64,000 bases of DNA from Lycium barbarum (GCF_019175385.1 NC_083344.1:65038782-65102781); one strand, 5' to 3'. Shown: positions 24,577-36,920, counted from the stretch's first letter. Made by a program: numbers and translations. The notes: generated by a model from the sequence alone, not told the origin.

Positions 24577-25580
24577 TGTTACACCTTGTGGTTTCGTACA
24601 TTGAGATTCGTCGTGTGTTAGTGGTTCTAGCCTTGGACCCCGGGGTTATCAAGATTAAATGAGATTAGACATGTTTATCTTATAGTTATAATGGGTTAAG
24701 TTCATGTTTACCAGGTATTAGAAGGATTAAAGGCTCAATGAATCAACGAGAATAACTTTCAGCAAAAGTTGGGATCCACGGTTTGATTTACGGATCGTAT
24801 ATATTATACGGACCATAAATTCCATGATTTCCACCATAGAATTAAACCAGTGGTTGGTGTTTTCTATTGGGGATTTACGGTCCAGATGTACGGATCATAA
24901 ATTATTTACGGTCCGTATATTGGACCGTATATCTGAGGCGGTGGCAGACTTTTTAAATTTTATATACTCGACCCTTATTCATTTTAGCTCATTTACAACA
25001 TTTCCCAAGTCCATGAAAGTTCTAGAATCTTCCTCTAAACATATCCAACAAAACCCAAGTGAAATCAAGGATTGAAAGGTGAAAAATCAAGAGATTTAAG
25101 TGTTGGGAGGCTCACTAGGGTTTGTAGAGTCCAATAATTCCTTTGGTGTTGAAGTTGGGGGTTCCGCTCAAGTGGAATAATTTGATCCAAAACTTGCTCT
25201 TGTGTGATTAAGGTAAGTTGTCACATCTATTGCAAGTCGTTGAGGATGTTTTATTGATATACAACTTGATTGACGAAAGAAAGAGACCAAGGAAGTTCAA
25301 CTATGAATTTGAGGATATTTGGAGTAGTAAATTAACTTGAGTTATAATTATTAGAATGCTTTGAGTATAATCTTATTATGAGGGGTAATAATGATTATGG
25401 GGAAGTGTTGTATATAAGTGTATAAAGGGTTGTGTTGAAATTGTTGTTATAAATTGATTATGGGAATAAGTTTTGGGATTCTATTGGATATAATTTGAAT
25501 GAAATCTCTTAATCATGGTATTGTTGAAGTTGTTATTGCTGTTTGGGAGTTTATATGGAATTTGGTGGAAGTAGATGAAA
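24577..25580 (+). repeat. 3' LTR of element A, first part
   Basis: It starts TGTTACACCTTGTGG and is collinear with the 5' LTR from 17387. The TACGGTCC/GGACCGTA cluster lies at 24788-24935. It is interrupted after 25580 by solo LTR X, with near-matching flanks TGAAA (25576-25580) and TGAAG (44368-44372). Confidence 0.9.
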
Positions 25581-25973
25581 TGTCACACTCTAACAATGGT
25601 AGGGAATGACGGGCACCCGACTCTCAACAGAGTCGAGCGAACCCTTAGACTTTCGCTCTATCAAAACCTGTCATTTCAAAAACTTTTAAGAACATAAAAC
25701 TTTTCCAAATAGAAATCATTATATTTATAACGATTATGAAAACTTTCAATCAAATAAGTACTTTAAACCAATCGAAATCATCTAAAATACATACTCTTTT
25801 AAAATCCACAAATAACTCAACTGACATCACTTTGTCGACATCTCGACAAACATACCACGGGACATGGTTTGCAGAAGCCTCTAAGAAGTAAACTGAATAT
25901 TATGAGTCAAGACAGGGCCCTGACATACCCATAATCATACATATCTATATATGACTCAGCACAGCTCCAGAAT
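25581..25973 (-). repeat. solo LTR X, left part
   Basis: It starts TGTCACACTC on the plus strand. With the right part (42192-44367, ending GGGGTGTAACA) it forms a minus-strand LTR of about 2.57 kb. Flanks TGAAA/TGAAG give a 4/5 target duplication. It is interrupted at 25974 by element B, whose TSD AGAAT is 25969-25973. A second copy of this part lies at 32190-32582 because of the tandem duplication. Confidence 0.8.
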
Positions 25974-27495
25974 TGTTACACCTCAGAACTTTGGGTTGCT
26001 GAGCGGTGAAGGGACTAACGTAAGTTAAGGTGAACATGATGTCCCTACATGTAAGAAGGGATACTTAATAATTCTAATCAAGATTCCAAATAAGGTAGAG
26101 GCAAGAGAGGAAAGTTCGTCAAATGAAACTCCAACGCAGTTCTGTAAAAAGGGGGTTCGACGGCCGTTCTTTGTACCGTTGGACGAGTCGACGCTTCGTC
26201 AATTGTGCTGTAGAATTGAGCTAGAGCGAAGACCACTCGACGAATAGGTCGACGCTCCGTCGATTAGTTCGACGAACCGTCCTTCTCACCGTAGAATGAG
26301 AGGAAATGAAAGATTGCTCACTGGAAATTTAACGACTTCGACGGTCAGATCGACGCCCCGTCGATCGTACCGTATATCTCGGTCGGGACTGATTTCATGA
26401 GTTAATATAAGGACCCCTCCTTCATTTTATTTCATTCCATCTTCCACTCTCCTCTCTTCAAGAAAATTCTAGAACACTCTTCATCATTCATCCAAAAGAA
26501 ATCAAAGGAAATCCATAATCCACTACACCAAAACCATGAAATCAAGTGTATGAAACCCATTAAAAGTTCATCTAAGCCAAGAAAACTCAAGAGAAGAAAG
26601 TTAGGGTTTTGGTGCAAGAAGAGAAGTTCCACTTGAGTGTTGTTCATCCATCATCTAAGGCGAGTTTTATGACCATTTTATATGGTTTGAGTGGTTAAAA
26701 GTTGAAACACATGGATTGTGGAAAGACATAGAAATTGGGTCATGAATGTGTGAATAGTGTCATTGTTCAATAGTGATTGGGATGAATCATGAATGTTGGT
26801 ATAATGTGATTGTGAATATGTTATAAGTGATATTTAGACCATGGAATAAGTATTATAGATGAGATAACGCGATAACGAGTTATAATCATAATTGTGGAGA
26901 AATTAAAGGGAAATGGTGAACTGTGGTAAATGTAGATGATAGATGATTGTTGTTGCGATATTGTGAATATTGTTATGTACGTTGGGAGTTGCTATAGAAT
27001 GTGGGAAAAGTAGTATAAACAAAGGAAGTGCTGCCCAATTTTCCCTAGAAATAGCAAAATGTTCTCATAGCCGACTAACTAATGTTAATGCGAATCTTCT
27101 TGAAGGTAGAAAAGCGAGCATCGAAGGGGAACGACCAAGCGATAGAGTAGTAAAACAACAAAGGTATGTGAGGCTAGTCCTTTCTTTCTATGGCATGAAT
27201 CCCGTAATATGACTTTCCTTCCTCTCCATGAATCTCTTAAGTTCCGGAAAATATGAGCCTATGTTCCTAAATGGCTACACAAGGTAATGAGTTAAAGTAT
27301 AGAAGTTCTAGATGTTCATGATATGATGTTCCTAAAACGTCAATGATGTCATTATTGCTTACACTCACCTCATATACTATTCCCTTCAAGGTGAGGCAGG
27401 ATGTTAATGAGTGCTCCATAAGGAAATCGGGGGATCACGACCTTACGTCACCCCGATAAAGCATAGTTGTCCTTGAGTCTTTATGAATGCACTAT
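25974..27495 (+). repeat. partial 5' LTR of B, left duplicate, first segment
   Basis: Collinear with 32583 onward and with 39865 onward. It starts TGTTACACCTCAG after the TSD AGAAT. It holds the GTCGAC/CGTCGA-type inverted repeat cluster (26156-26390), a TATA-like taatataagg (about 26403-26412) and a pyrimidine-rich leader. It is cut at 27495 by element C and continues at 31975-32100. Confidence 0.88.
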
Positions 27496-27765
27496 TGTCA
27501 CGACCCGACTCGGGGCCGCGACGAGCACCCGGTGCTAGCCCACCCGGGCACCCTCTTAGCTTAATATTATGCTTACATCTAGGTGAGCCACATAATTATA
27601 CATGCATTTCCATTCATTCGTCAACTAGTCTCATTTGGACAATAGCACATTTATATCATCATAGGCATCTATGCCACATCAATGTACATGGGCCAACGTG
27701 GCCGACAAAATGATATACAAAACATAGGCCGACAAGGCCAAACACATCTACCCATACACACACAC
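27496..27765 (-). repeat. 3' LTR remnant of element C (about 270 bp)
   Basis: TGTCACGACCCGACTCGG onward matches the 3'-terminal part of the 5' LTR at 29518-29787 with only a few differences, up to the run cacacacac. There it joins protease coding sequence. The near identity indicates a fairly recent insertion. Confidence 0.88.
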
Positions 27766-28397
27766 CCTATTACCGATTCACCCACGGGTGTGGACACCTC
27801 AAAAGGTTTGATCGACTCCGGCTCAACTATAAATTGACCCGCAATATAAGGAGTAACATATTATAACGTGGATCCCAGATCAATCAAAGCATATACATCA
27901 TGAGAGAATGCCGATAATATACCAGTGACCATGTCAGGAGAAGACTCTAGATCTTGGCGTCCAGCCAAGGCATAAATACAGTGCTGAGTACCGCTAGTAC
28001 TGGGAGCTGTGCCTCTACCTCTACCATAGCCGACTGGCGCATGTGAACCTGGCCCCGTAGGGCGTACAGATGCCGAAGATCCGGCTACCGACCCTGATTG
28101 TTGGGTCCTACCTCTACCATGTATTGAGGGGCAATCACGCATAATATGGCCTGGGCGACCACATGAATAGCAAACATCTGAACCCAATCGGCATTGACCC
28201 CAATGCGACATCCCACACTGGGAACATCGTGGCATAGGTGGCCTTGACTGGCCTGAATCACCTCTAAACTGGGACCCCGAATAACTCTGACTCGGCCCAG
28301 GATGAGTAGATCTATCAAGGCTCTGGCCTGAAAACCGTGGAGGTGCACTGGTCATAGAATAGCCCGAATGTCTAGGGAACTGTTGCCTGTGTCCGCT
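27766..28397 (-). pseudogene. gag C-terminus and truncated protease of element C
   Basis: It continues the gag frame beyond the stop at 28398-28400. It carries a zinc knuckle CYSCGRPGHIMRDCP, a Gly/Arg-rich linker (GYGRGRG) and the protease entry [16 protein letters not shown], with the active site read as DLGS instead of DPGS (a C-to-T change). The frame closes at 27861 after a shift. Coding similarity runs on to about 27766, where it meets the LTR remnant. Without pol this copy could only move with proteins from another element. Confidence 0.85.
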
Positions 28398-29309
28398 TCA
28401 GGACTCACTCATTGGGCCTGAAGATCTGGCCCTCTTGTTATGTCCCCGATCTTGCTCACGTTCACCTCTTCGCTGCTGTAGGCTTTCTTCTAAGTTCTGA
28501 GCATGTGCCTGAATGCGTGCAATGTCCATACCGTCCTGAAAGGACGCAGTCAAGCATTTATCCATCAGATAGGGCCCTAGGCCATTTACAAATCGGTGTA
28601 CCCTGTCGCCCATATCTGCTACCATGGCCGAAGCATACCTGGCCAAGGAGTTAAAACGGAGGCTATACTCTAGGGCACTCATGCTTCCTTGCCACAAGTT
28701 CAAGAATTTATCGGCCCTTGGTCGCCGAACTTCTTGAGGCATATAATGACGGAGAAATGCATCAACAAACTCTTGCCATACCGGGGGAGGTGCATTGGCT
28801 CCCCGTGAAGCCATCCATACTGTATACCACTGGATCGAAACATCTCTCAATCTATATGACGCTAGCTCTACCGACTTGGTGTCATAAGCATGTATCAATC
28901 CGAGCGTCCTTAGCATACCATCGATGAAATCCTGAGGATCCTCCTCTGGCTTTGACCCAAAGAATTCCGGAGGGTTCAAAGTAATGAAATCACGAGCTCT
29001 TGCACTAACAGCCCTATCACCATACCCTGAACTGTGCCTCTGAGCCTGGGCCGCAACCAATTGAGCCAATAAAGTAATGGCCCCTTTTACATCTTGGCCC
29101 AAAGCATTTGGTGGAGGCGCTGGAGATGCTGGAGCTAGGGCTGAGGTTCCCTCACGCTCCTCAAAGACGGGCACTATCTGGGAGGGCTGAGATTGAGCCG
29201 CATCCTGGGACTCACTTTCCTCTACTACCGGTGGCGGTGCTTTCTTAGCCCGCTTCTCTGCCACCGTCTTGCCCTTTTGGGATGCCGTAGTCTTTCCCTT
29301 TTTAGGCAT
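28398..29309 (-). pseudogene. gag: gag of element C (one in-frame stop)
   Basis: The start is chosen at 29309 (MPKKGKTTASQKGK), which matches the starts of A and B; the frame is open a further 12 codons upstream. The Ala/Pro-rich N-terminus is followed by a capsid domain (FIDGMLRTLGLIHA, YRLRDVSIQWY, RADKFLNLWQGSMSALEY) and a basic segment (RRGEREQDRGHNKRAR). The TGA at 28398-28400 lies in the same frame as the continuing gag and looks like CGA changed to TGA. This is the best preserved gag in the window. Confidence 0.9.
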
Positions 29310-29501
29310 CTCTGAAATACACAACACACGATTTAGGAGCAACAAAATCCTACATCATAGCTCTATCGCACGATTCTTATGAAGAAAGCAGGTCATTTAT
29401 TCTTAAAATGTCCACAACTGCTTGTTTATAAGTGTGGCGCAACACACCCATAACCAAGACTCTACTAGACACGGCTCGTAGACACACCCTAGGACTGAAC
29501 T

Positions 29502-29513
29502 GCTCTGATACCA
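29502..29513 (-). promoter_or_regulatory. primer binding site of element C
   Basis: GCTCTGATACCA on the plus strand is the reverse complement of TGGTATCAGAGC, next to the inner end of the 5' LTR. Confidence 0.95.
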
Positions 29514-29517
29514 CTTT

Positions 29518-31969
29518 TATCACGACCCGACTCGGAGCCACGACGAGCACCCGGTGCTAGCCCACCCGGGCACCCTCTTAGCTTAATCTTATGCTTACAT
29601 CTAGGTGAGCCACATAATTATACATGCATTTCCATTCATTCGTCAACTAGTCTCATTTGGACAATAGCACATTTATATCATCATAGGCATCTATGCCACA
29701 TCAATGTACATGGGCCAACGTGGCCGACAAAATGATATACAAAACATAGGCCGACAAGGCCAAACACATCTACCCATACACACACATGTCTACGAGCCTC
29801 TAAGAGTATAACATATCACATTAGCGGGACAGGACCCCGCTATGCCCATAATTATATACACAAAAGAATGAGTACCCAAAAGATATGGCTCCGAAGGAAA
29901 TGGAGCTCTCTATGTAATCTCTGAATAGGCAGCTATGGATCAAGTCTGTCTCCCTGTGCACCTGCGGGCATGACACAGCGTCCACAAACAAAAGGACGTC
30001 AGTACAAAGAATGTACTGAGTATGTAAAGCATGAGCAACATCAATAAATAAGCATCATGAACAACATATGAAATAGCATAGGAGGGGGGAGACAATAATA
30101 TCATCGTCATAGCGCTTACCTGCCTTTCGTAGGACTTTCCATTTTTCATACGTACTTGTACACCTACGTCATCATCCGTATTCCATAATAGTACTCGTAC
30201 CAGACTTGTGCTTATATTCGTATACATGTCCTTATTCGTATTCTTATACATAGTCTTATCACATTCATATTCATATTATATACATAGTCATTTCATATAC
30301 ATGGCATTTACATAGCATACCCGACCTCATAGGATCGGTGTTTCATACATACTTCGCCAACCAAGGCTCAAGGTTACTCATACCTGGCCCTACCAAGGTT
30401 TCAGGGTTATCCGTACCATCTGCAGAGGTGTGCGCGCATTACGTAATCGTATACATACTTTATACATATTCATATACATATATCCTACCCGGCGTTATAA
30501 GCTCGGGGTGTCACTATAGCCCTTCATAGGCACATGTAAGTATAATAGCCCGTAGGCACCTTTAGCATCATTATTATTATCATCGTCTTCACTATCATCA
30601 TCATTTTCGCTACATCTATATCTTATGCTTACTCGTCATATGGGGTACGTAGTACAATCGTAGCACATATCGAGGATCGTGAGCTTATGAGCTCGGAGTG
30701 TCAATCGTTTGAATACAACATACTCATATAGAGGATTTAAGAGTTTGGCCAAGGAACCATGCCTTATGAAAGAAGGGTTAGCCTTATATACCTTTTCGTC
30801 GGACTATTCTACACTTGCACGCTTCCTTCCAATGCTAGCGTTTATACCTTCATTAATATCATAACAATTGCTATTAGTCATTCACATTATCCACATTATC
30901 TAGATTCCTTAATTTGCCTCTAATTCACCCATATTCATGGTCATAACATACAACTTCGTCCATTCGTCTAAAGTGTCTAGTTAATGATCTTGGTACCATT
31001 TATAATGCATTCATATCACAACACGACAACATTCATGATTCAATTCAAATTATTCCTCAAAATGTCACTATTCATCATTCATGACCTACTTGACCATATT
31101 TTCTACAATCCATGTTTTCAACTCTTCAATACCTTAAACATCATGTAAAAATCATGAATCTTACCTTAGAAGTTGTAGGAACAAGCTTTGATTAATAATA
31201 CTCCACTTTGAGCAAAACTGTAGTTTTTCTCCATTTGGATTTCTTGACCTAGATGATCTTTGATGATGTTCTTACTCTTGACTCACCTTGTTTTATGTTG
31301 TTGATCCTTAAATATCCTTGAAAACTTGTATAATAAATGTAGAGAGAGGTTTTAGAGAGAAGTGGTGTAATGTTGTAATGAAATAAAATAAGTGTTGGTT
31401 CCCTTATTTAATGAATTGCAAAAATCTGTGCTGGGTGAACAGTGGTCGTCCATGGAGGTTTACGGTCCGTATTCCACTTTACGGACCATCCCTCGTGGTC
31501 GTCTTTAACCATTTCCAGAACCAGAAACTTTGGCTGCATGCATGGTGATTTACGATCATGGTTTACGGGCCGTAAATCACTTTACGATCCATCCTCCGTG
31601 TCGTATATTACCATTTCTCAACTGGGCAGAAAGTCGAAGTCTTGCATGGTAATTTACGACTGCCAGTTTACGGACCGTATACCAATTTACGGTCCGTATT
31701 TTGCACTTTACGACCACTGGGCAGATTTCAAATCTGCAACTTTTCATATCTCTTAGACTTCTCATTTTAATCACCCACGTTCATGCACATGCATTGCTCA
31801 CCTTATATCTCATCTTAACTTTGCCAACTTTCTCATCTCACATCGGATACCTTCGAAATCTCGCCTAAGGTCATCAAACGTCGTTTCTTGCTCATGGACC
31901 TCATGCACTCATACTTATCACTAGTTCGTTCACTTACGTACCAACGGAAAAATTTTCCGAGGTGTAACA
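29518..31969 (-). repeat. 5' LTR of element C (2.45 kb)
   Basis: On the plus strand it runs from TATCACGACCC (one terminal base mutated) to CCGAGGTGTAACA. In minus orientation it has the TACGGACCGTA-type cluster (31440-31720), an exon-like block next to a GTATAT site (about 30788-30840), the hairpin region around 29824-29840 and the CAGTAC/GTACTG inverted repeat at 30000-30018. Confidence 0.9.
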
Positions 31970-31974
31970 ACTAT

Positions 31975-32100
31975 GCTGAGCATATTATGATGATGATATA
32001 ACACCGCGCCTATACGGCCGGGCAATCACCGCTAAGGCGGGCAGCGTATACACCATGGCCAGATGGCATAAGTAGACACCACAAGTGGGCGGCATGAGAT
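31975..32100 (+). repeat. partial 5' LTR of B, left duplicate, second segment
   Basis: Resumes B-LTR sequence after element C and its TSD. It includes the gccgggcaatcaccgctaag module and stops at ggcatgagat, the duplication breakpoint. The same sequence continues uninterrupted in the right copy near 34165. Confidence 0.85.
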
Positions 32101-34165
32101 AATTTCAATGAAATCTCTTAATCATGGTATTGTTGATGTTGTTACTGTTGTTTGGGATTTTATATGGAATTTGGTGGAAGTAGATGAAATGTCACACCCT
32201 AACAATGGTAGGGCATGACGGGCACCCGGCTCTCAACAGAGTCGAGCGAACCCTTAGACATTCGCTCTATCAAAACCTGTCATTTCAAAAACTTTTAAGA
32301 ACATAAAACTTTTCCAAATAGAAATCATTATCTTTATAACGATTATGAAAACTTTCAATCAAATAAGTACATTAAACCAATCGAAATCATCTAAAATACA
32401 TACTCTTTTAAAATCCACAAATAACACAACTGACATCACTTTGTCGACATATCGACAAACATACCACGGGACACGGTCTGTAGAAGCCTCCAAGAAGTAA
32501 ACTGAATATTATGAGTCAGGACAGGGCCGTGACATACCTATAATCATACATATCTATATATGACCCAGCACAGCTCCATAATTGTTACACCTCGAAACTT
32601 TGGGTTGCTGAGCGGTGAAGGGACTAACGTAAGTTAAGGTGAACATGATGTCCCTACAAGTAAGAAGGGATACTTAATAATTCTAATCAAGATTCCAAAG
32701 AAGTTAGAGGCAAGAGAGGAAAGTTCGTCAAATGAAACTCCAACGCAGTTCTGTAAAAAGGGGGTTCGACGGCCGTTCTTTGTACCGTTGGACGAGTCGA
32801 CCCTTCGTCAATTGTGCCGTAGACTTGAGCTATAGCAAAGACCACTCGACGAATAGGTCGATGCTCCGTCGATTAGTTCAACGAACCGTCCTTCTCACCG
32901 TAGAATGAGAGGAAATGACAGATTGCTCACTGGAAATTTAACGACTTCGACGGTCAGATCGACGCTCCGTCGATCGTACCGTATATCTCGGTCGGGACTG
33001 ATTTCATGAATTAATATAAAGACCCCTCCTTCATTTTATTTCATTCCATCTTCCACTCTCCTCTCTTCAAGAAAATTCTAGAACACTCTTCATCATTCAT
33101 CCAAAAGAAATCAAAGGAAATCCATAATCCACTACACCAAAACCATGAAATCAAGTGTATGAAACCCATTAAAAGTTCATCTAAGCCAAAAAAACTCAAG
33201 GTGAGTTTTATGACCATTTTATATGGTTTGAGTGGTTAAAAGTTGAAACACTTGGATTGTGGAAAGACATAGAAATTGGGTCATGAATGTGTGAATAGTG
33301 TCATTGTTCAATAGTGATTGCGATGAATCATGAATGTTGGTATGATGTGATTATGAATATGTTATAAGTGACATTTAGACCATGGAATAAGTATTATATA
33401 TGAGAAAACGCGATAACGAGTTATAATCATAATTGTGGAGAAATTAAAGGGAAATGGTGAACTGTGGTAAATGTAGATGATAGATGATTGTTGTTGCGAT
33501 ATTGTGAATATTGTTATGTACGTTGGGAGTTGCTATAGAATGTGGGAAAAGTAGTATAAAAAAAGGAAGTGCTGCCCAATTTTCCCTAGAAATAGCAAAA
33601 TGTTCTCATAGCTGACTAACTAATGTTAATGCGAATCTTCTTGAAGGTAGAAAAGTGAACATCGAAGGGGAACGACCAAGCGATAGAGTAGTTAAACGAC
33701 AAAGGTATGTGAGGCTAGTCCTTTGTTTCTATGGCATGAATCCCGTAATATGACTTTCCTTCCTCTCCATGAATCACTTAAGTTCCAAAAAATATGAGCC
33801 TATGTTCCTAAATGGCTACACAAGGTAATGAGTTAAAGTATAGAAGTTCTAGATGTTCATGATATGATGTTCCTAAAACGTCAATGATGTCATTATTGGT
33901 TACACTCACCTCATATACTATTCCCTTCAAGGTGAGGCAGGATGTTAATGAGTGCTCCATAAGGAAATCGGGGGATCACGACCTTACGTCACCCCGATAA
34001 AGCATAGTTGTCCTTGAGTCTTTATGAATGCACTATGCTGAGAATATTATGATGATGATATAACACCGCGCCTATATGGCCAGGAAATCACCGCTAAGGC
34101 GGGGAGCGTATACACCATGGCCAGATGGCATAGGCAGACACCACTAGTGGTCGGCATGAGATGAT
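32101..34165. repeat. right copy of the tandem segmental duplication
   Basis: A repeat of about 25492-27495 plus 31975-32100. It holds A-LTR sequence (32101-32189), X sequence (32190-32582) and B 5' LTR from 32583. The former TSD reads ATAAT here instead of AGAAT. A deletion of about 70 bp near 33200, relative to 26591-26660, distinguishes it from both the left copy and the 3' LTR. Confidence 0.85.
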
Positions 34166-34648
34166 ACCCCGGACGCGGGAGGCCTGGACGCAAGCTAATG
34201 ATTATCACACCGATCTGATATGGACGGGCAGCTTATATATTTATGCATATATGACATGATGATGATTATGAGTAAGCCAACATGCATCATTTCCTTTATA
34301 TTTGACAGCCAGATACATATGTTCCTTATTGATGCTTCCTTTATTTCATTGACGTAATATTATTGTTTATGCCTCTCATACTCAGTACAATGTTCATACT
34401 GACGTCCGTTTTCTTTGGACGTTATGTTCATGCCCACAGGTAGACAGGGAGGTGAGCTTGATCTAGACTCATAGTAGCTGTCAGCTGGTTTGAGAGCACT
34501 CCATTGTTTTAGAGGTGCTTATGATTATTCTTTTGTGAACATACGTATATTTCGGGCATGACGGGGTCTTGTCCCGTCCTTATATCTAGTACTTAGTAGA
34601 GTCTCGTAGATACGCAGTGTGGGTGCTATGGTCTCACGAGGTTTCTAC

Positions 34649-34685
<37 letters not shown>

Positions 34686-34867
34686 TCAATGACCAAAATG
34701 CTTGTGCATATAAAAGCATTTATATTTCCGAACGAAAGATGATTTTCTTATAACCTGAGTATGATTTTGATAAAAAGAATGCTTAATGAGCATGATAAGT
34801 AGTAGGACGAGTAGTGCTCGGTGGTTAGCCCCGAGTACCCGTCACGGCCCCTAGCCGGGTTGTGACA
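32583..34867 (+). repeat. complete 5' LTR of element B (2.29 kb)
   Basis: TGTTACACCTCG...GGGTTGTGACA, followed by the primer site. It has the CGTCGA/TCGACG inverted repeat cluster (32762-32996), the TATA-like taatataaag (33012-33021), an exon-like block ending before GTATGTGAGG (about 33705), the GTAC inverted repeat with one mutated arm (34383-34401) and a (TA)n run (34651-34682). A 70 bp deletion near 33200 has removed the sequence before the donor-like GTGAG. Confidence 0.9.
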
Positions 34868-34871
34868 AAAG

Positions 34872-34883
34872 TGGTATCAGAGC
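34872..34883 (+). promoter_or_regulatory. primer binding site of element B
   Basis: TGGTATCAGAGC four bases after the 5' LTR, complementary to initiator methionine tRNA. Confidence 0.95.
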
Positions 34884-35073
34884 AGTTCAGTCCTAGGAAG
34901 TGTCTACCAGCCGTGTCTAGTAGAGTCTTGTTTATGGTGTGTTGCGTGCCACATCAATAAACAGGAGGCTACAGGGCATTTAGGAAAAATGACCATCTTT
35001 CTTCTTATGAGATTGTGCAATAGAGCCGTGTATAATATTTTATCCTCTCTAATAGTGTGTTGTAATTTCAGAA

Positions 35074-36400
35074 ATGCCGCCAAAGGGAAAAGCTACAGCC
35101 GCCCAGAAGGGCAAGACTACGATAAAAAGACGGGTAGAAAGAGAGCCTCCAATGAATGTAGAAGAGGGCGAGTCACATAATGAGGCCTTATCTAATACTT
35201 CCTCCACCCTGCCAAATGTAGGAGAACCAGGAGGAGCTTCAGCTCCGGTTCCTCCACCGGTTGCTTCGGGTCAACAAGTGAACGAGGCCATTCATCTATT
35301 GACACAGTTGGTTGCTGCCCAGGCACAGCGGCAAAATGCGGGCCCAAGTGATCAGTCAGCTAGTACCCGAGCCCATGACTTTATGAGTCTAAACCCTCCG
35401 GGGTTTTTCGGGTCAAAGCCGAATGAAGACCCGCAAGGTTTCATTGATGAGATGTTAAGAACGTTAAGGATTGTTCATGCCTCCGAAACTGAATCTGTGG
35501 AGTTGGCATCTTATAGACTCCGGGATGTGGCAGTCTTATGGTATAATAACTAGGTCTTATCAAGAGGAGAGAATGCGCCTCCTCCGGTTTGGCAAGAATT
35601 CGTAGATGCTTTCAATCGTCATTAATTTCCACCCGAGGTCCGCCGAGCTAGAGCGGATAGATTTCTAAATTTGAAGCAAGGAAGTATGATTGCCCGGGAG
35701 TATAGCCTGCAATTTAATTCCTTGGCTAGATATGCCCCGACTATGGTGGCCGATATGGGAGATAGGGTGCAGAGGTTTGTGAGTGGCTTGGGGCCACATT
35801 TGTTCAAGGATTGTTTGACGGCTTCGCTACAAGAAGGGATGGATATTTCCAGAATACAAACCTATGCCCAGAACTTAGAGGGACGACAGCCACCACCAAG
35901 AAGTGATCGTGATATTGAAAGAAGGAAAAGCAAGAGGGCTAGATCTATGGGAGCAGGCAGTGATTATAGAAGGGGATCAATGCAGACATATTCTAGACAT
36001 CCAGGCCAGTCGCTGACTAGTGCACCTCCTCGATTTACGGGTAGGAGATTTGATCGCTCCTTTCGTTCAGGACAGAGTCAGAGTTCGAGGGCCTCAGATT
36101 CTCAGTTCAGGGAAGATTATAGTCAGAGGAGACCCTCAGTTCCACGATGCAGTCAATGCGGTAGATTACATTCCGAACAATGTCGCCAAGGTTCGGATGC
36201 TTGCTATGCCTGTTGCCAGGTTGGGCATATGATGCGAGATTGCCCGTCGACGAGTGGTAGAGTGGGGATTCAGACCACAGGGTCAGCAGCGGGTTCATCT
36301 TCAGTGCGCCTAGTAGGGCAAACTCCCCAGATCCTAGTTGGTCGAGGTAGAGGCAGAGGCAGAGGGGGAGTATCTATTTCAGGTGCCACTCAGCCTCGTG
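35074..36400 (+). pseudogene. gag: gag of element B (two stops)
   Basis: The start ATG at 35074 (MPPKGKATAAQKGK) matches A and C. A Pro-rich N-terminus is followed by the capsid domain (GFIDEMLRTLRIVHA, ASYRLRDVAVLWY). TAG at 35551-35553, where A and C have Trp, and TAA near 35624 break it. The frame is open again from 35671 ([18 protein letters not shown]). Zinc knuckle [15 protein letters not shown] near 36201-36245 has all four ligands. The linker contains a [11 protein letters not shown] run. From 35671 the frame runs on without a stop into pol. Confidence 0.9.
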
Positions 36401-36920
36401 TGTATGCTTTAGCTGGACGACAGGATCTCGAGTCCTCCCCAGATGTGGTTACAGGTACATTATCTGTATTCTCCCATGATGTATATGCCTTGATAGATCC
36501 GGGTTCTACTTTCTCCTATATTACTCTATATGTTGCTGGTCGTATTGGGGTGAAACCTGAGCCAATCGAACCTTTTGAGGTAACTACTCCGATTGGTGAT
36601 CCCGTGTTAGCTAGACAAGTGTATAAAAACTATGTGCTTGTGATATGCAATCGCCAGACCAAAGCAGATTTAATTGAGCTAGAAATGCTGGATTTCGATG
36701 TGATTATGGGTATGGATTGGTTGGCCTCATGTTATGCTAATGTGGATTGCCGAATGAAGATAGTCCGATTCCAATTTCCGGGAGAGCCCGGGCTTGAATG
36801 GAAGGGTAATACAGCGTCTCCAAAAGGTAGGTTTATTTCCTACCTTAAGGCAAGAAAGATAATAGCCAAAGGCGACATTAATCATCTAGTCTGGGTTCAT
36901 GACACCGAAGCAAAGTTGCC
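36401..36920 (+). pseudogene. protease region of element B
   Basis: [16 protein letters not shown] is followed by the active site [10 protein letters not shown] (Asp codon at 36496-36498) and [15 protein letters not shown]. This domain is free of stops, in one frame with the gag C-terminus and the start of RT, so the original element used a single Gag-Pol frame here. Confidence 0.88.

Larger units (their letters stand above)
27496..31969 (-). mobile_element. Element C: internally deleted Ty3/gypsy chromovirus
   Basis: Perfect TSD ACTAT (27491-27495 and 31970-31974). Minus-strand order is 5' LTR (31969-29518), primer site (29513-29502), gag and the start of protease, then an abrupt join near 27765 to the last roughly 270 bp of the 3' LTR. 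All of RT, RNase H, integrase and most of the 3' LTR are missing. It is the innermost insertion of the nest and present in only one of the two duplicated tracts, so it arrived after the duplication (or was lost from the other copy). Confidence 0.9.
25492..32100. repeat. left copy of a tandem segmental duplication
   Basis: The sequence from about 25492 (end of the A 3' LTR, start of X, first two thirds of the B 5' LTR) is repeated directly from 32101. The left copy ends at ggcatgagat (32100), joined to aatttcaatg, which is A-LTR sequence. Without element C (27496-31969) the unit is about 2.13 kb. The junction shares only 2-4 bases between its partners, suggesting microhomology-mediated or replication-based duplication rather than transposition. 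Confidence 0.85.

Noticed and set aside
31442..31774. Open frames on both strands near 31.5 kb
   Set aside because: They result from the palindromic ACGGACCGT cluster in the LTR of C, which lowers stop frequency on both strands.
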